A DNA stretch of 44,103 bases from JABMRP01 sp964444795 (GTDB taxonomy: Bacteria; Planctomycetota; Planctomycetia; Pirellulales; Thermoguttaceae). Of this stretch, positions 37,258 through 44,103 are shown piece after piece. The stretch is from NCBI GenBank assembly GCA_964444795.1, contig CAYUIQ010000042.1, positions 1-44,103 of the forward strand, in the 5' to 3' direction. Positions within the stretch are counted from its first letter, which is position 1. Each line of letters begins with the position of its first letter. Both the position numbers and the translations under genes were made by a program. The notes beneath the pieces are model-generated. The model saw nothing but the letters and a program-made list of their open reading frames with translations. It did no database searches and was not told the origin of the DNA.

Positions 37258-39816
37258 ATGTTACGCAGCAAACTGTTTGACGGCCTGAAGCGGATTTCCA
37301 CCGCATTTCGCACGCGGAACCCCCACCGCGACGGCGCACGCCGAGGGCGCGGTTTTCGCCGCACGGGGCTGGAATGCCTGGAACGGCGCGAGCTGTTGTC
37401 GGTGGCCGGCTGGGTTACCACCGCCGATGGTCCCGAAACGGCGGCAGACGATCTGGTCACGGATCTTGAAGGTAACGTTTATGTGTCGGGTGCGTTTACG
37501 GAGACAGCCGATTTTGCTCCCGGTGTTGAGATTCCAGGCGATACTCTGACCGCTACCAGCGGCGGCTTTGAAATGTTCGCCGCCAAATACACCCCAGACG
37601 GGACACTTGATTGGGTAAGTAGTCTCGGACCCTCCTCAGAACCATACGGCCTCTACACCTCCATCGCCTTGGACGAAGTGGGAGGGAGTATCTATGTAAC
37701 TTCCACGGGCGGCGATATTTGGAAAGTCAATGGATCTGATGGCACGCCAGTATGGTCGGACTATGATAACAGCAGTCTCGGATTAAACGACATCGCAGTG
37801 GATTCCGCAACCGGCGATATCTATACCACAGGATCGTTCTCCGGCACCATTACCACCGAAGATACGGTGAGCGGTGATCCGATCACGCTAACGAGTGCCG
37901 GCTATGACGACATCTACATTGCCAAAGCCAACTCGGAGGGGTTGCTCTATTGGGTCCAACAAAAAGGCTCGCGTAGGACATCCAACGCCGGTAATCGTAT
38001 CGCCATCGATGATCTGAGTGGTGATGTCTACGTGACCGGCCACATAAGTGACAAAGGCTTGGGCACAGTGGGAGCATCAGATATTTTCATAAGCAAGCTC
38101 GATTCCACCGACGGCAGCTTTGCGTGGGTCAAGCGCGCCGGGGGAGACAGCAATCATGCACCAGAGTGGGGCGACAACGGAAACGAGATCATAGTGGACA
38201 GTGGTAGTGTGTACGTCACGGGATCCATCGGACCAAGAGTAAAGAGTAACCCCGCCGACTTCGGCGACATTACGATCGATCTACCGGCCAACGATGTCAG
38301 GCAATATGGAGTCGTAACAAAGATGAGTGCCGCCACGGGCGACTTCGACTGGGCGGTACCGTTCGGAGGAGATGGTGCTGACGACTTCGGTATCGGAGGA
38401 AGTCTTGAATTTGATAGCACCGGTCAACTGCATCTCGGAGGACTAGTGACTATTAGGGAGTCTACGTTTGGCTCCATCCCCTTGCCCGCTACAACTGGCC
38501 CTTCCAATGGATTTTGGGCAACTATGAACGCGACCACCGGAGAATTCGAAGATATCACACGAATCGGCACCGAAGGCTCCAACGGTGCGGACATCTTAAC
38601 GCTCGATTTGGATGATAACCTGTTCATGGCCGGTTGGCTAAAGGGCTTGAATCAAGAGTTCCTAACGGGCGATGTTTTGTCCAGTTCGCTCGACGAGAGT
38701 GGCAATCCGACCTATGACATGGTGCTGGTCAAGCTACTGGCCGGCGATTCGACCAACACGCCGCCGGTCGCAGGGGATGATCTGGTCGGCACGCCCGAGG
38801 ACACCCCGGTCACGATTGCCACGGCCGACCTTCTGGCCAACGACAGCGATGGCGACGAGGACTCCATCACGATCCAATCGTTTGGCTCGCCGGGTCACGG
38901 CGCGCTGCTTGACAACGGCGACGGGACGGTCACCTACACGCCCGACGCCGACTTCAACGGCACGGACACCTTCACCTACACCATTAGCGACGGCAACGGC
39001 GGGACCGACACGGGGACGGTGACCGTTACCGTTGCTCCAGTGGCCGATCTGCCCGTAGCCACGGACGACACGGCTTCGACAACGGTCGGCACAGCGGTCG
39101 TAATCGACGTGCTGGCGAACGATTCCGATCCGGACGGGGATGACATTTCGGTCATTTCGATCACGGATGGAAGCGGTGGTACGGTCGTCGTAGACGACGG
39201 CAACGAGACCGTTACGTACACCCCAAGCGTCGGCTTCATCGGACCGGATACGTTCACCTATACGATTTCCGACGGGTACGGCGGAGAGGCAATTGGCCAC
39301 GTCAACGTCGAAGTCAATGCGATCCCATCGACAATGGAGTTCACGAGCACCGCCCTGCCGATCAATATCGGCGATCTGAAGACTGTTTCCTCATCCATCG
39401 AGGTTTCGGGGACTGAAGCGACGGTCGATACGCTTATGGTCCGAATCAATCTAACGCATGCGTTAGATACCGATTTGACCGCCCAACTCGTAAGCCCGAC
39501 CGGACTCACGCTGAACATCAGCGGTCCGATCTTGTCGGGCGAGTATGAATACGATGTCGCGGGCGGGGCGGACTTAGCCCTCGACGGAACCTGGACGCTC
39601 CAGGTGACCGACAATGAGAAGAACCGTCAACGCGGCTCGTTGATCGAGTGGACGCTGATCGTCGATCCCAAGCCGAGCGAGCAGCTTATGGCGTCGCCTT
39701 CGGCCGCCGTGGACCTGGCCCTGCTTTCCATGTTCGACCTCGATCCGACGGACGACGACGAGACCGACCCCTTGACCGAAAGCCTCGTCGACGACCTGGC
39801 TCTGATGCTGGTGTAA
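37258..39816 (+). CDS. LEPR-XLL secreted protein with SBBP-like propeller, cadherin-like and P domains
   Basis: ATG 37258 follows GGGAG; the longer frame upstream overlaps another gene in a different frame and is not used. The 852-residue product begins with a basic region and the planctomycete LEPR-XLL motif, here LERRELLS at residues 41-48. Residues about 50-490 carry SBBP-like propeller repeats (DLEGNVYVSGAFTETADF, DSATGDIYTTGSFSG, DDLSGDVYVTGHIS). Two cadherin-like/VCBS-type domains follow (about 500-590 and 595-690: LLANDSDGDEDSITI, GTDTFTYTISDGNGGTDTG). A proprotein-convertase P-like domain (about 692-802: VRINLTHALDTDLTAQLVSPTG, DGTWTLQVTD) and an acidic tail end the protein. It is likely exported to the cell surface as an adhesin or structural protein. 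The propeller region looks less GC-rich than neighbouring genes. Confidence 0.88.
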   Translation: MLRSKLFDGLKRISTAFRTRNPHRDGARRGRGFRRTGLECLERRELLSVAGWVTTADGPETAADDLVTDLEGNVYVSGAFTETADFAPGVEIPGDTLTATSGGFEMFAAKYTPDGTLDWVSSLGPSSEPYGLYTSIALDEVGGSIYVTSTGGDIWKVNGSDGTPVWSDYDNSSLGLNDIAVDSATGDIYTTGSFSGTITTEDTVSGDPITLTSAGYDDIYIAKANSEGLLYWVQQKGSRRTSNAGNRIAIDDLSGDVYVTGHISDKGLGTVGASDIFISKLDSTDGSFAWVKRAGGDSNHAPEWGDNGNEIIVDSGSVYVTGSIGPRVKSNPADFGDITIDLPANDVRQYGVVTKMSAATGDFDWAVPFGGDGADDFGIGGSLEFDSTGQLHLGGLVTIRESTFGSIPLPATTGPSNGFWATMNATTGEFEDITRIGTEGSNGADILTLDLDDNLFMAGWLKGLNQEFLTGDVLSSSLDESGNPTYDMVLVKLLAGDSTNTPPVAGDDLVGTPEDTPVTIATADLLANDSDGDEDSITIQSFGSPGHGALLDNGDGTVTYTPDADFNGTDTFTYTISDGNGGTDTGTVTVTVAPVADLPVATDDTASTTVGTAVVIDVLANDSDPDGDDISVISITDGSGGTVVVDDGNETVTYTPSVGFIGPDTFTYTISDGYGGEAIGHVNVEVNAIPSTMEFTSTALPINIGDLKTVSSSIEVSGTEATVDTLMVRINLTHALDTDLTAQLVSPTGLTLNISGPILSGEYEYDVAGGADLALDGTWTLQVTDNEKNRQRGSLIEWTLIVDPKPSEQLMASPSAAVDLALLSMFDLDPTDDDETDPLTESLVDDLALMLV

Positions 39817-39820
39817 GGGC

Positions 39821-39890
39821 GTAGGATGCGTCTAGACGCACCACGTTGGGCCATTGAATCCGATTCAAGGTGCGTCGCGACGCACCCTAC
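39821..39890. repeat. Nested palindromic REP-like element after the LEPR-XLL gene
   Basis: Arms at 39821-39842 and 39869-39890 are near-perfect reverse complements. Each arm also contains its own palindrome: TGCGTCTAGACGCA (39827-39840) and GGTGCGTCGCGACGCACC (39869-39886). The 26-base loop holds TTGAATCcGATTCAA, a third palindrome. It starts 5 bases after the stop codon and may end transcription. Its GTAGGGTGCGTC-type arm looks like a dispersed extragenic repeat. Confidence 0.8.
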
Positions 39891-39933
39891 TGACTCGCAA
39901 ACTCGGGCCATCGAATCCACCGGCCGGGATGCA

Positions 39934-40214
39934 GGGGCGGGTATCCCGGCCGCGGGTTCGACCGAAGAAGAGACCGCCGCAAGAGAACGGCATCCAAAGG
40001 TCCCGCCATGCACGACAGCCCCCAAGCCACCTCCGCCGTCGACGCCGTGCGCTGTCTCTACCCGGCCAGGATTGCCGAGCGAGAGGGCCACGAGGAGGCC
40101 GCACGACGCTGGAAAGAAATGGCCGAGGATTGGCTGAAGGACAGGAAGCTCAACAAGGGCAGACCGGAAGAGTAAGACACCGGCGGTGTCAACGTGAGGG
40201 CAGGGATCCCGGCC
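39934..40214. repeat. Imperfect direct repeats flanking the small gene at 40008
   Basis: GGGGCGGGTATCCCGGCC (39934-39951) recurs as AGGGCAGGGATCCCGGCC (40197-40214), 15 of 18 identical. Similar words follow each copy: GAAGAAGAG then GCATCCAAAG, and GAAGAACCA then CATCCAAGC. Together they bracket the small gene, as if a short cassette had been duplicated or inserted. Confidence 0.5.
40008..40175 (+). CDS. Small helical protein, SAVDAVRCLY family, copy 2
   Basis: A 55-residue frame with AAAGG seven bases before the ATG. Its sequence (SAVDAVRCLYPARIAEREG, then AARRWKEMAEDWLKDRK) is clearly related to the first 50 residues of the protein at 36947, with the block SAVDAVRCLY identical. Conservation between two separate loci, plus a good ribosome site, argues that both are real genes. 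It lies 191 bases after the LEPR-XLL gene, past a palindromic element, and 269 bases before the beta-propeller gene. It has no signal peptide or membrane segment and ends in a basic tail. The function is unknown; a TPR-like single hairpin that binds a partner is possible. Confidence 0.65.
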   Translation: MHDSPQATSAVDAVRCLYPARIAEREGHEEAARRWKEMAEDWLKDRKLNKGRPEE

Positions 40215-40444
40215 AACAGCGAAGAACCACATCCAAGCCGCCGAAAGGCACTGCTTGAAAGCAAGCGGTGGCACTATGCAGACGTATTCCATACCCCCCG
40301 GAGGACGGGCACGCGAAATGATCTACCTCTATTTTTGGCGTGTCTTTTCTTGCTCTTTCGATTAGTATGGGAGTATGGAGCCCCGGTCTTGTGTCCAAGG
40401 CCGGGTCGAGCAATTCGTGTCTGGAACCGATTCGAGGTCTACCG

Positions 40445-42269
40445 ATGAGACAACGCACCGTTGCGCTGGTTCTTGCCGCCGTTTCCGTCGCCGCTTTTTC
40501 GGCTTCGGCGCTGGCTGCCCGATCCACCAGTCCGATCATCTCGCGGTCGTCCGCGTTGCAGTATGGCTTGACCCGGGCGTGGTCCACGCAGGTTCAACTC
40601 GATCGCACCCGGTCGAAGCTGAGTCAGGTCTTGCTCTACGAGGGGACGGTTTACGTGCAGTCGGATCGCGGCATGATCCACGCCCTGGACGCCCAGACCG
40701 GCGGCACCCGATGGGTACGGCAGGTGGGCCAGCCCGATCACCCCAGTACCGGGCTCGATGCGTTCGGCGATCTGCTGGGCGTGGTCAACGGATCGACGCT
40801 TTATGTCGTCAACCGTTACACGGGCCGAACTCTCCTGGAGCGCCAGGTGGACGGCTCCGCGGTGGCCGCCCCGACGCTCTCCTCCCAGTGGGCTTACGTC
40901 GGCACCATCAACGGGAAGATGCTCGCGTACCGTCTCGAGGCGAAGACGAATCCCGCGGAAGAGTTGGGGATGCTCGATGAGGAAAAGGAGTTGACTGCCG
41001 CGGAGACGGCGGCCGCCGAGGCCTTTCGGCAAGAGAACGTCGGTGTGCGTCCCGGAACGGCCGCGCCGCTGAGCCTCCAGAGCGACGGCCACATCTATGC
41101 CCAGCCGGTGGTTGCCAGCAGCACTGCCAAAGAAGAGCATCTGGCCTGGCCCACCGATCGCGGATTCCTGTTCGTCGGTTCGATCAACGCCCGATCCAAG
41201 GATCAGATTGCCACGGTTTACCGGATGGCGACCTACGCGGAGATCGCCTCGCGGCCGGTGTTTCTGGCACCGAATCCCCATGTTCAGGGCGACGAGGCAC
41301 GTGTCTTCGTCACCTCGATCGACGGATACGTTTACTCCGTATACGAGGATACGGGCGAGGTCGAGTGGCGTTTTGCCACGGGCGATCCACTGGTGGAGCC
41401 GGCCGTGGTGGTCGATCCTTACGTGTTTGCCACGACACAACTCGGCGGGATGTACTGTCTGAACCTCTCCGACGGCCAAGAAGTTTGGTGGACTCCGCAA
41501 GTCACGCAATTCATCGCCGCCAGCAAGGACCGCGTCTACGGCACCGACAAACTCGGCCGGCTGCTGGTGCTCGACATCAAGACGGGCGGCCGCATGGCGA
41601 CCATGGAAGCGGATCTCCTGCCGGTGAAGTATATGAATACGGCCAACGATCGAATCCTTCTGGCCACTCGGACTGGTTTGGTGCAGTGTCTGCACGAAGT
41701 CGAACTGACCGAACCGATTCGCCATAACGCAAACCACGACGAAAACGCTCCGCCTCCGGAAGTGCAGCAAGTCGGACCCGGCGAAGCACCTGCCGGTGGT
41801 GGTGAGGACGGCCCGAAACAACCCGGTCTGCCCGCGGGTCAACCCGGTGGCGCGGCACCCAATCCGTTCGACAAACCGCCCGCCGGCCAACCCGGTGGCG
41901 TAGCGCCCAATCCGTTCGACAATCCGCCCGCTGGTCAACCCGGTGGTGCGGCACCCGGCCCGTTCGNNNNNNNNNNNNNNNNNNNNNNNNNNNNNNNNNN
42001 NNNNNNNNNNNNNNNNNNNNNNNNNNNNNNNNNNNNNNNNNNNNNNNNNNNNNNNNNNNNNNNNNNTCGACAATCCGCCCGCTGGTCAACCCGGTGGTGC
42101 GGCACCCGGCCCGTTCGACAACCCGCCCGCTGGTCAACCCGGTGGTGCGGCACCCAATCCGTTTGGCGATCCGCCCGCGGGTCAACCCGGTGGTGCGGCA
42201 CCCAATCCGTTTGGCGATCCGCCTGCGGGCGGCGGCGGCGCGGTTCCCAATAATCCGTTTGGAGACTGA
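40445..42269 (+). CDS. BamB/PQQ-like beta-propeller protein with Pro-Gly repeat tail (interrupted by gap)
   Basis: ATG 40445 has GAGG upstream and opens a signal peptide (MRQRTVALVLAAVSVAAFSASALA). About 440 residues form PQQ-like propeller blades: GTVYVQSDRGMIHALDAQTGGTRW, GSTLYVVNRYTGRTLLERQ, DGYVYSVYEDTGEVEWRF, GGMYCLNLSDGQEVWW. They resemble BamB and quinoprotein dehydrogenase propellers, without the catalytic residues of an enzyme being recognisable. The tail is a 16-residue repeat (DNPPAGQPGGAAPGPF). The 100-N gap at 41967-42066 shifts the frame; the repeat continues after it in the frame ending at the TGA 42267-42269 (PNNPFGD end), so that stop is used. It is probably periplasmic or outer-membrane associated. 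Confidence 0.85.
41828..42266 (+). repeat. 48-bp tandem repeats encoding a Pro-Gly-rich tail
   Basis: Units of 48 bases encode (F/D)-rich PPAGQPGGAAPxPF repeats, three before and four after the N run; the last is degenerate (PPAGGGGAVPNNPF). Near identity of units explains why the assembly failed here. Flanking phase predicts a true gap of 45, 93 or other lengths that equal 45 modulo 48. Confidence 0.85.
41967..42066. other. Assembly gap of 100 N
   Basis: Exactly 100 N, the usual placeholder for a gap of unknown size, lies inside the 48-base repeat array. It makes the reading frame before and after differ by one base, an artefact and not a frameshift mutation. Confidence 0.97.
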
Positions 42270-42395
42270 CGAGCCGGCTGCCGAATCGAATTCGTGTCAC
42301 CCGGGCAGTTCTCCCCCAGGGGCAGGGTTATCGACGGCGGGGATTTCCTGTTCTTTGAGATCCCCCCAAAACTCCACACTCTCGCGGGTGGGTCC

Positions 42396-42424
42396 TTGAC
42401 CGCGCGCTTCGGAAGGCTTAAACC
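42396..42424 (+). promoter_or_regulatory. Candidate promoter of purH
   Basis: TTGACC (42396-42401), 17 bases, then TAAACC (42419-42424), about 52 bases before the purH ATG. The -35 box matches five of six consensus bases; the -10 box is weak. No purine riboswitch-like structure was recognised in 42270-42476. Confidence 0.35.
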
Positions 42425-42476
42425 ATTAGTTGCAGATTGTGCGACGAGTGTTTTCTCCTGACGTAAAGGTGTTGGC

Positions 42477-44045
42477 ATGGTTTCCCCCCCCATAAAGCGG
42501 GCTCTTATTAGCGTTAGCGACAAACTCGGCTTGGCCGATTTCGCTCGAGGTCTGGTGGCCGCGGGCGTCGAGATTTTCAGTACCGGTGGCACGCGCAAGC
42601 ACCTCCAAAGCGAAGGGATCGCGGTGCGCGACGTTTCCGATTACACCGGTTTTCCGGAAATGATGGACGGCCGGCTGAAGACGTTGCACCCGATGGTCCA
42701 CGGGGGCATTCTCTGCCGACACGACAATCCCGACGACGTCAAGGCCCTGGCCGATCACGGGATCGTCACCTTCGAACTGGTCGTGGTGAACCTCTACCCG
42801 TTCGAGGCCACCGTGGCCCGCCCCGACGTGACCATGGAAGAGGCGATCGAGAAGATCGATATCGGCGGTCCGACGATGGTTCGCGCGGCGGCCAAGAACC
42901 ACGCCTTTACGACCATCGCCACCGATCGGGAACAGTACCGGGCTATTTTGGCGGAGATTTCCGAGCATGGCGGCACATCGCTGGAGTTGCGACGCCGTCT
43001 GGCGGGCGAAGCCTTCGACCACACGGCCCGATACGATACGGCGATTGCGGCTTATTTCGCCGGAGCCCGGGCCGACGGCCCGTTCTCCGGCGCGCAAACG
43101 CTGGCGCTGGAGCGAAAGGCCGTGTTGCGTTACGGCGAGAATCCGCATCAGCGGGCGGCCGTCTATACCACGGGATCGGCGCCGGGGGCCAGCCTGTTGA
43201 CCGCACGCCAACTCAACGGCAAGGAGTTGTCGTACAACAACCTGCTGGATCTCGACGCGGCACTGGCCATGGTGCAAACGCTACCCGGCGCGGCGACCGT
43301 CGTGCTTAAGCACAACAACCCCTGCGGCGCGGCCTCGGCCGATACGATCGGCGAGTCGGTGCGTCAGGCGATGGCCGGCGATCCGGTCAGCGCCTTCGGG
43401 TCGGTGTTGGGAATGAATTGCACGGTCGACGCCGCCGCGGCCGAGGTGTTGGCCGAGCCCGGGTTGTTCATCGAAGCGATCGTTGCTCCGGGCTTCTCCC
43501 CCGAAGCGCTGGAAATCCTCACCACCAAGCCCAAGTGGAAAGCCAATGTGCGGCTGATGCAGGTGGGGCAGCTCGAGGGCGGACAGTCCGAGTGGATCCA
43601 CCGTCCCATCGAAGGCGGATTCCTCGTCCAACAGGCCGACGTGACCGACGACGACGAAAACGAGTGGAAGGTGGTCACCGAGGCGCAGCCCACGCCGGGG
43701 CAGATGGCCGACCTGCGATTTGCCTGGGCCATGGTCCGGCACGTCAAGTCCAACGCGATCGTGATCTGCAAGGATCAGGCACTCTGGGGTGCCGGCGCGG
43801 GGCAAATGAGCCGCGTCGATTCGACGGAAATCGCGCTGAAGAAAGCCGGCGAACACGTCCCCGGCTCGGCGCTCGGTTCCGACGCCTTCTTCCCCTTCCC
43901 CGACTCGATCGAACAGGCCGCCGCCGCGGGTGTCGGCGCGATCATCCAACCCGGCGGCTCCCGCAAGGACGACGAAGTGATTGCCGCCTGCAACAAGCAC
44001 GGCCTGCCGATGATCTTCACCGGCAAGCGCCATTTCAAGCATTAA
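42477..44045 (+). CDS. purH: Bifunctional AICAR transformylase / IMP cyclohydrolase
   Basis: ATG 42477 has AAAGGTG at five bases. The 522-residue product has the full PurH length. The N-terminal MGS-like IMP cyclohydrolase domain (about 1-195) shows KRALISVSDKLGL, IFSTGGTRKHL, GFPEMMDGRLKTLHPMVHGGIL and IDIGGPTMVRAAAKN. The C-terminal AICAR transformylase shows RYGENPHQRAA, KELSYNNLLDLDAA, KHNNPCGAA, and ends PFPDSIEQAAAAGVGAIIQPGGSRKDDEVIAACNKHGLPMIFTGKRHFKH. It catalyses the last two steps of purine synthesis, formylation of AICAR with 10-formyl-tetrahydrofolate and ring closure to IMP, in the cytoplasm. It appears to be a single-gene unit here and ends 58 bases before the contig edge. Confidence 0.98.
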   Translation: MVSPPIKRALISVSDKLGLADFARGLVAAGVEIFSTGGTRKHLQSEGIAVRDVSDYTGFPEMMDGRLKTLHPMVHGGILCRHDNPDDVKALADHGIVTFELVVVNLYPFEATVARPDVTMEEAIEKIDIGGPTMVRAAAKNHAFTTIATDREQYRAILAEISEHGGTSLELRRRLAGEAFDHTARYDTAIAAYFAGARADGPFSGAQTLALERKAVLRYGENPHQRAAVYTTGSAPGASLLTARQLNGKELSYNNLLDLDAALAMVQTLPGAATVVLKHNNPCGAASADTIGESVRQAMAGDPVSAFGSVLGMNCTVDAAAAEVLAEPGLFIEAIVAPGFSPEALEILTTKPKWKANVRLMQVGQLEGGQSEWIHRPIEGGFLVQQADVTDDDENEWKVVTEAQPTPGQMADLRFAWAMVRHVKSNAIVICKDQALWGAGAGQMSRVDSTEIALKKAGEHVPGSALGSDAFFPFPDSIEQAAAAGVGAIIQPGGSRKDDEVIAACNKHGLPMIFTGKRHFKH

Positions 44046-44091
44046 GCGTTGTACGATGGCCCTCCGAGGCCGTCGCGTCGAGACAACCAAC

Positions 44092-44103
44092 AGATCGGAA
44101 GAG
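44092..44103 (+). other. Residual sequencing adapter at contig end
   Basis: The last 12 bases, AGATCGGAAGAG, equal the first 12 bases of the common Illumina TruSeq adapter. They sit exactly at the end of the window, as expected for untrimmed read ends and not genomic DNA. Confidence 0.85.

Noticed and set aside
41828..42266. CRISPR or intergenic satellite
   Set aside because: The 48-base units are coding, in frame, and have no unique spacers.
42267..42476. Purine riboswitch before purH
   Set aside because: The conserved core and P1/P2/P3 helices were not found by eye.

Overview
The window looks like one complete draft or metagenome contig from a planctomycete (Planctomycetota, probably a Pirellulales-like lineage). 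The support is a combination of families typical of that phylum: an LEPR-XLL sorting motif on a large secreted protein, an ECF sigma factor of the planctomycete ECF type next to a giant Ser/Thr kinase with TPRs, SHD1 domains, leucine-rich repeat proteins with the 'VTDAGL..L' pattern, a sulfatase and GH106 cluster, and two large heme-motif proteins resembling the alpha subunit of hydrazine synthase. The DNA is GC-rich throughout. The last 12 bases match the start of the common Illumina adapter, and a run of 100 N lies at 41967-42066, so the ends and this gap are assembly features.

Layout. (1) 1-4334, plus strand: the truncated end of a transglutaminase-like protein, a protein that starts with the tip of an Rhs core and continues into two SHD1 domains and an unknown C-terminus, and a secreted LRR protein. 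(2) 4369-9448, minus strand: a signalling operon read as hybrid histidine kinase (CHASE-PAS-HisKA-HATPase-REC-REC-HPt), then a REC-RsbW-like protein, then a STAS antagonist. (3) 9641-12343, plus strand: recO, a BamD-like TPR lipoprotein and an LptE-like lipoprotein, two of the three pointing to outer-membrane biogenesis. (4) 12375-29040, mostly minus strand: secreted catabolic genes, comprising a ceramidase-like/alpha-beta hydrolase fusion, a sulfatase (plus strand), an unrecognised secreted protein, a GH106 alpha-L-rhamnosidase and two HzsA-like putative cytochromes. (5) 29207-31431, minus strand: a single-domain response regulator and a second LRR protein. (6) 31698-40175, plus strand: ECF sigma factor, a kinase with an L-type lectin domain and a long TPR array, a small protein, an LEPR-XLL cadherin-like/P-domain protein, and a second short copy of the small protein. 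(7) 40445-44045, plus strand: a BamB/PQQ-like beta-propeller with a Pro-Gly repeat tail broken by the assembly gap, and purH.

How the parts may work together. The central cluster could capture and strip sulfated, rhamnose-containing polysaccharide outside the cytoplasm, with the heme proteins as possible partners; this is inference from gene content. The kinase operon is a complete phosphorelay that feeds an anti-sigma partner switch. The ECF-kinase pair resembles the planctomycete ECF/STK arrangement, here with a lectin-like sensor. The most unusual items are the lectin-bearing receptor kinase, the pair of small SAVDAVRCLY proteins, the Rhs-tip/SHD1 protein, and the paired HzsA-like proteins beside a rhamnosidase. 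No tRNA, rRNA, CRISPR array, transposase or phage gene was seen.
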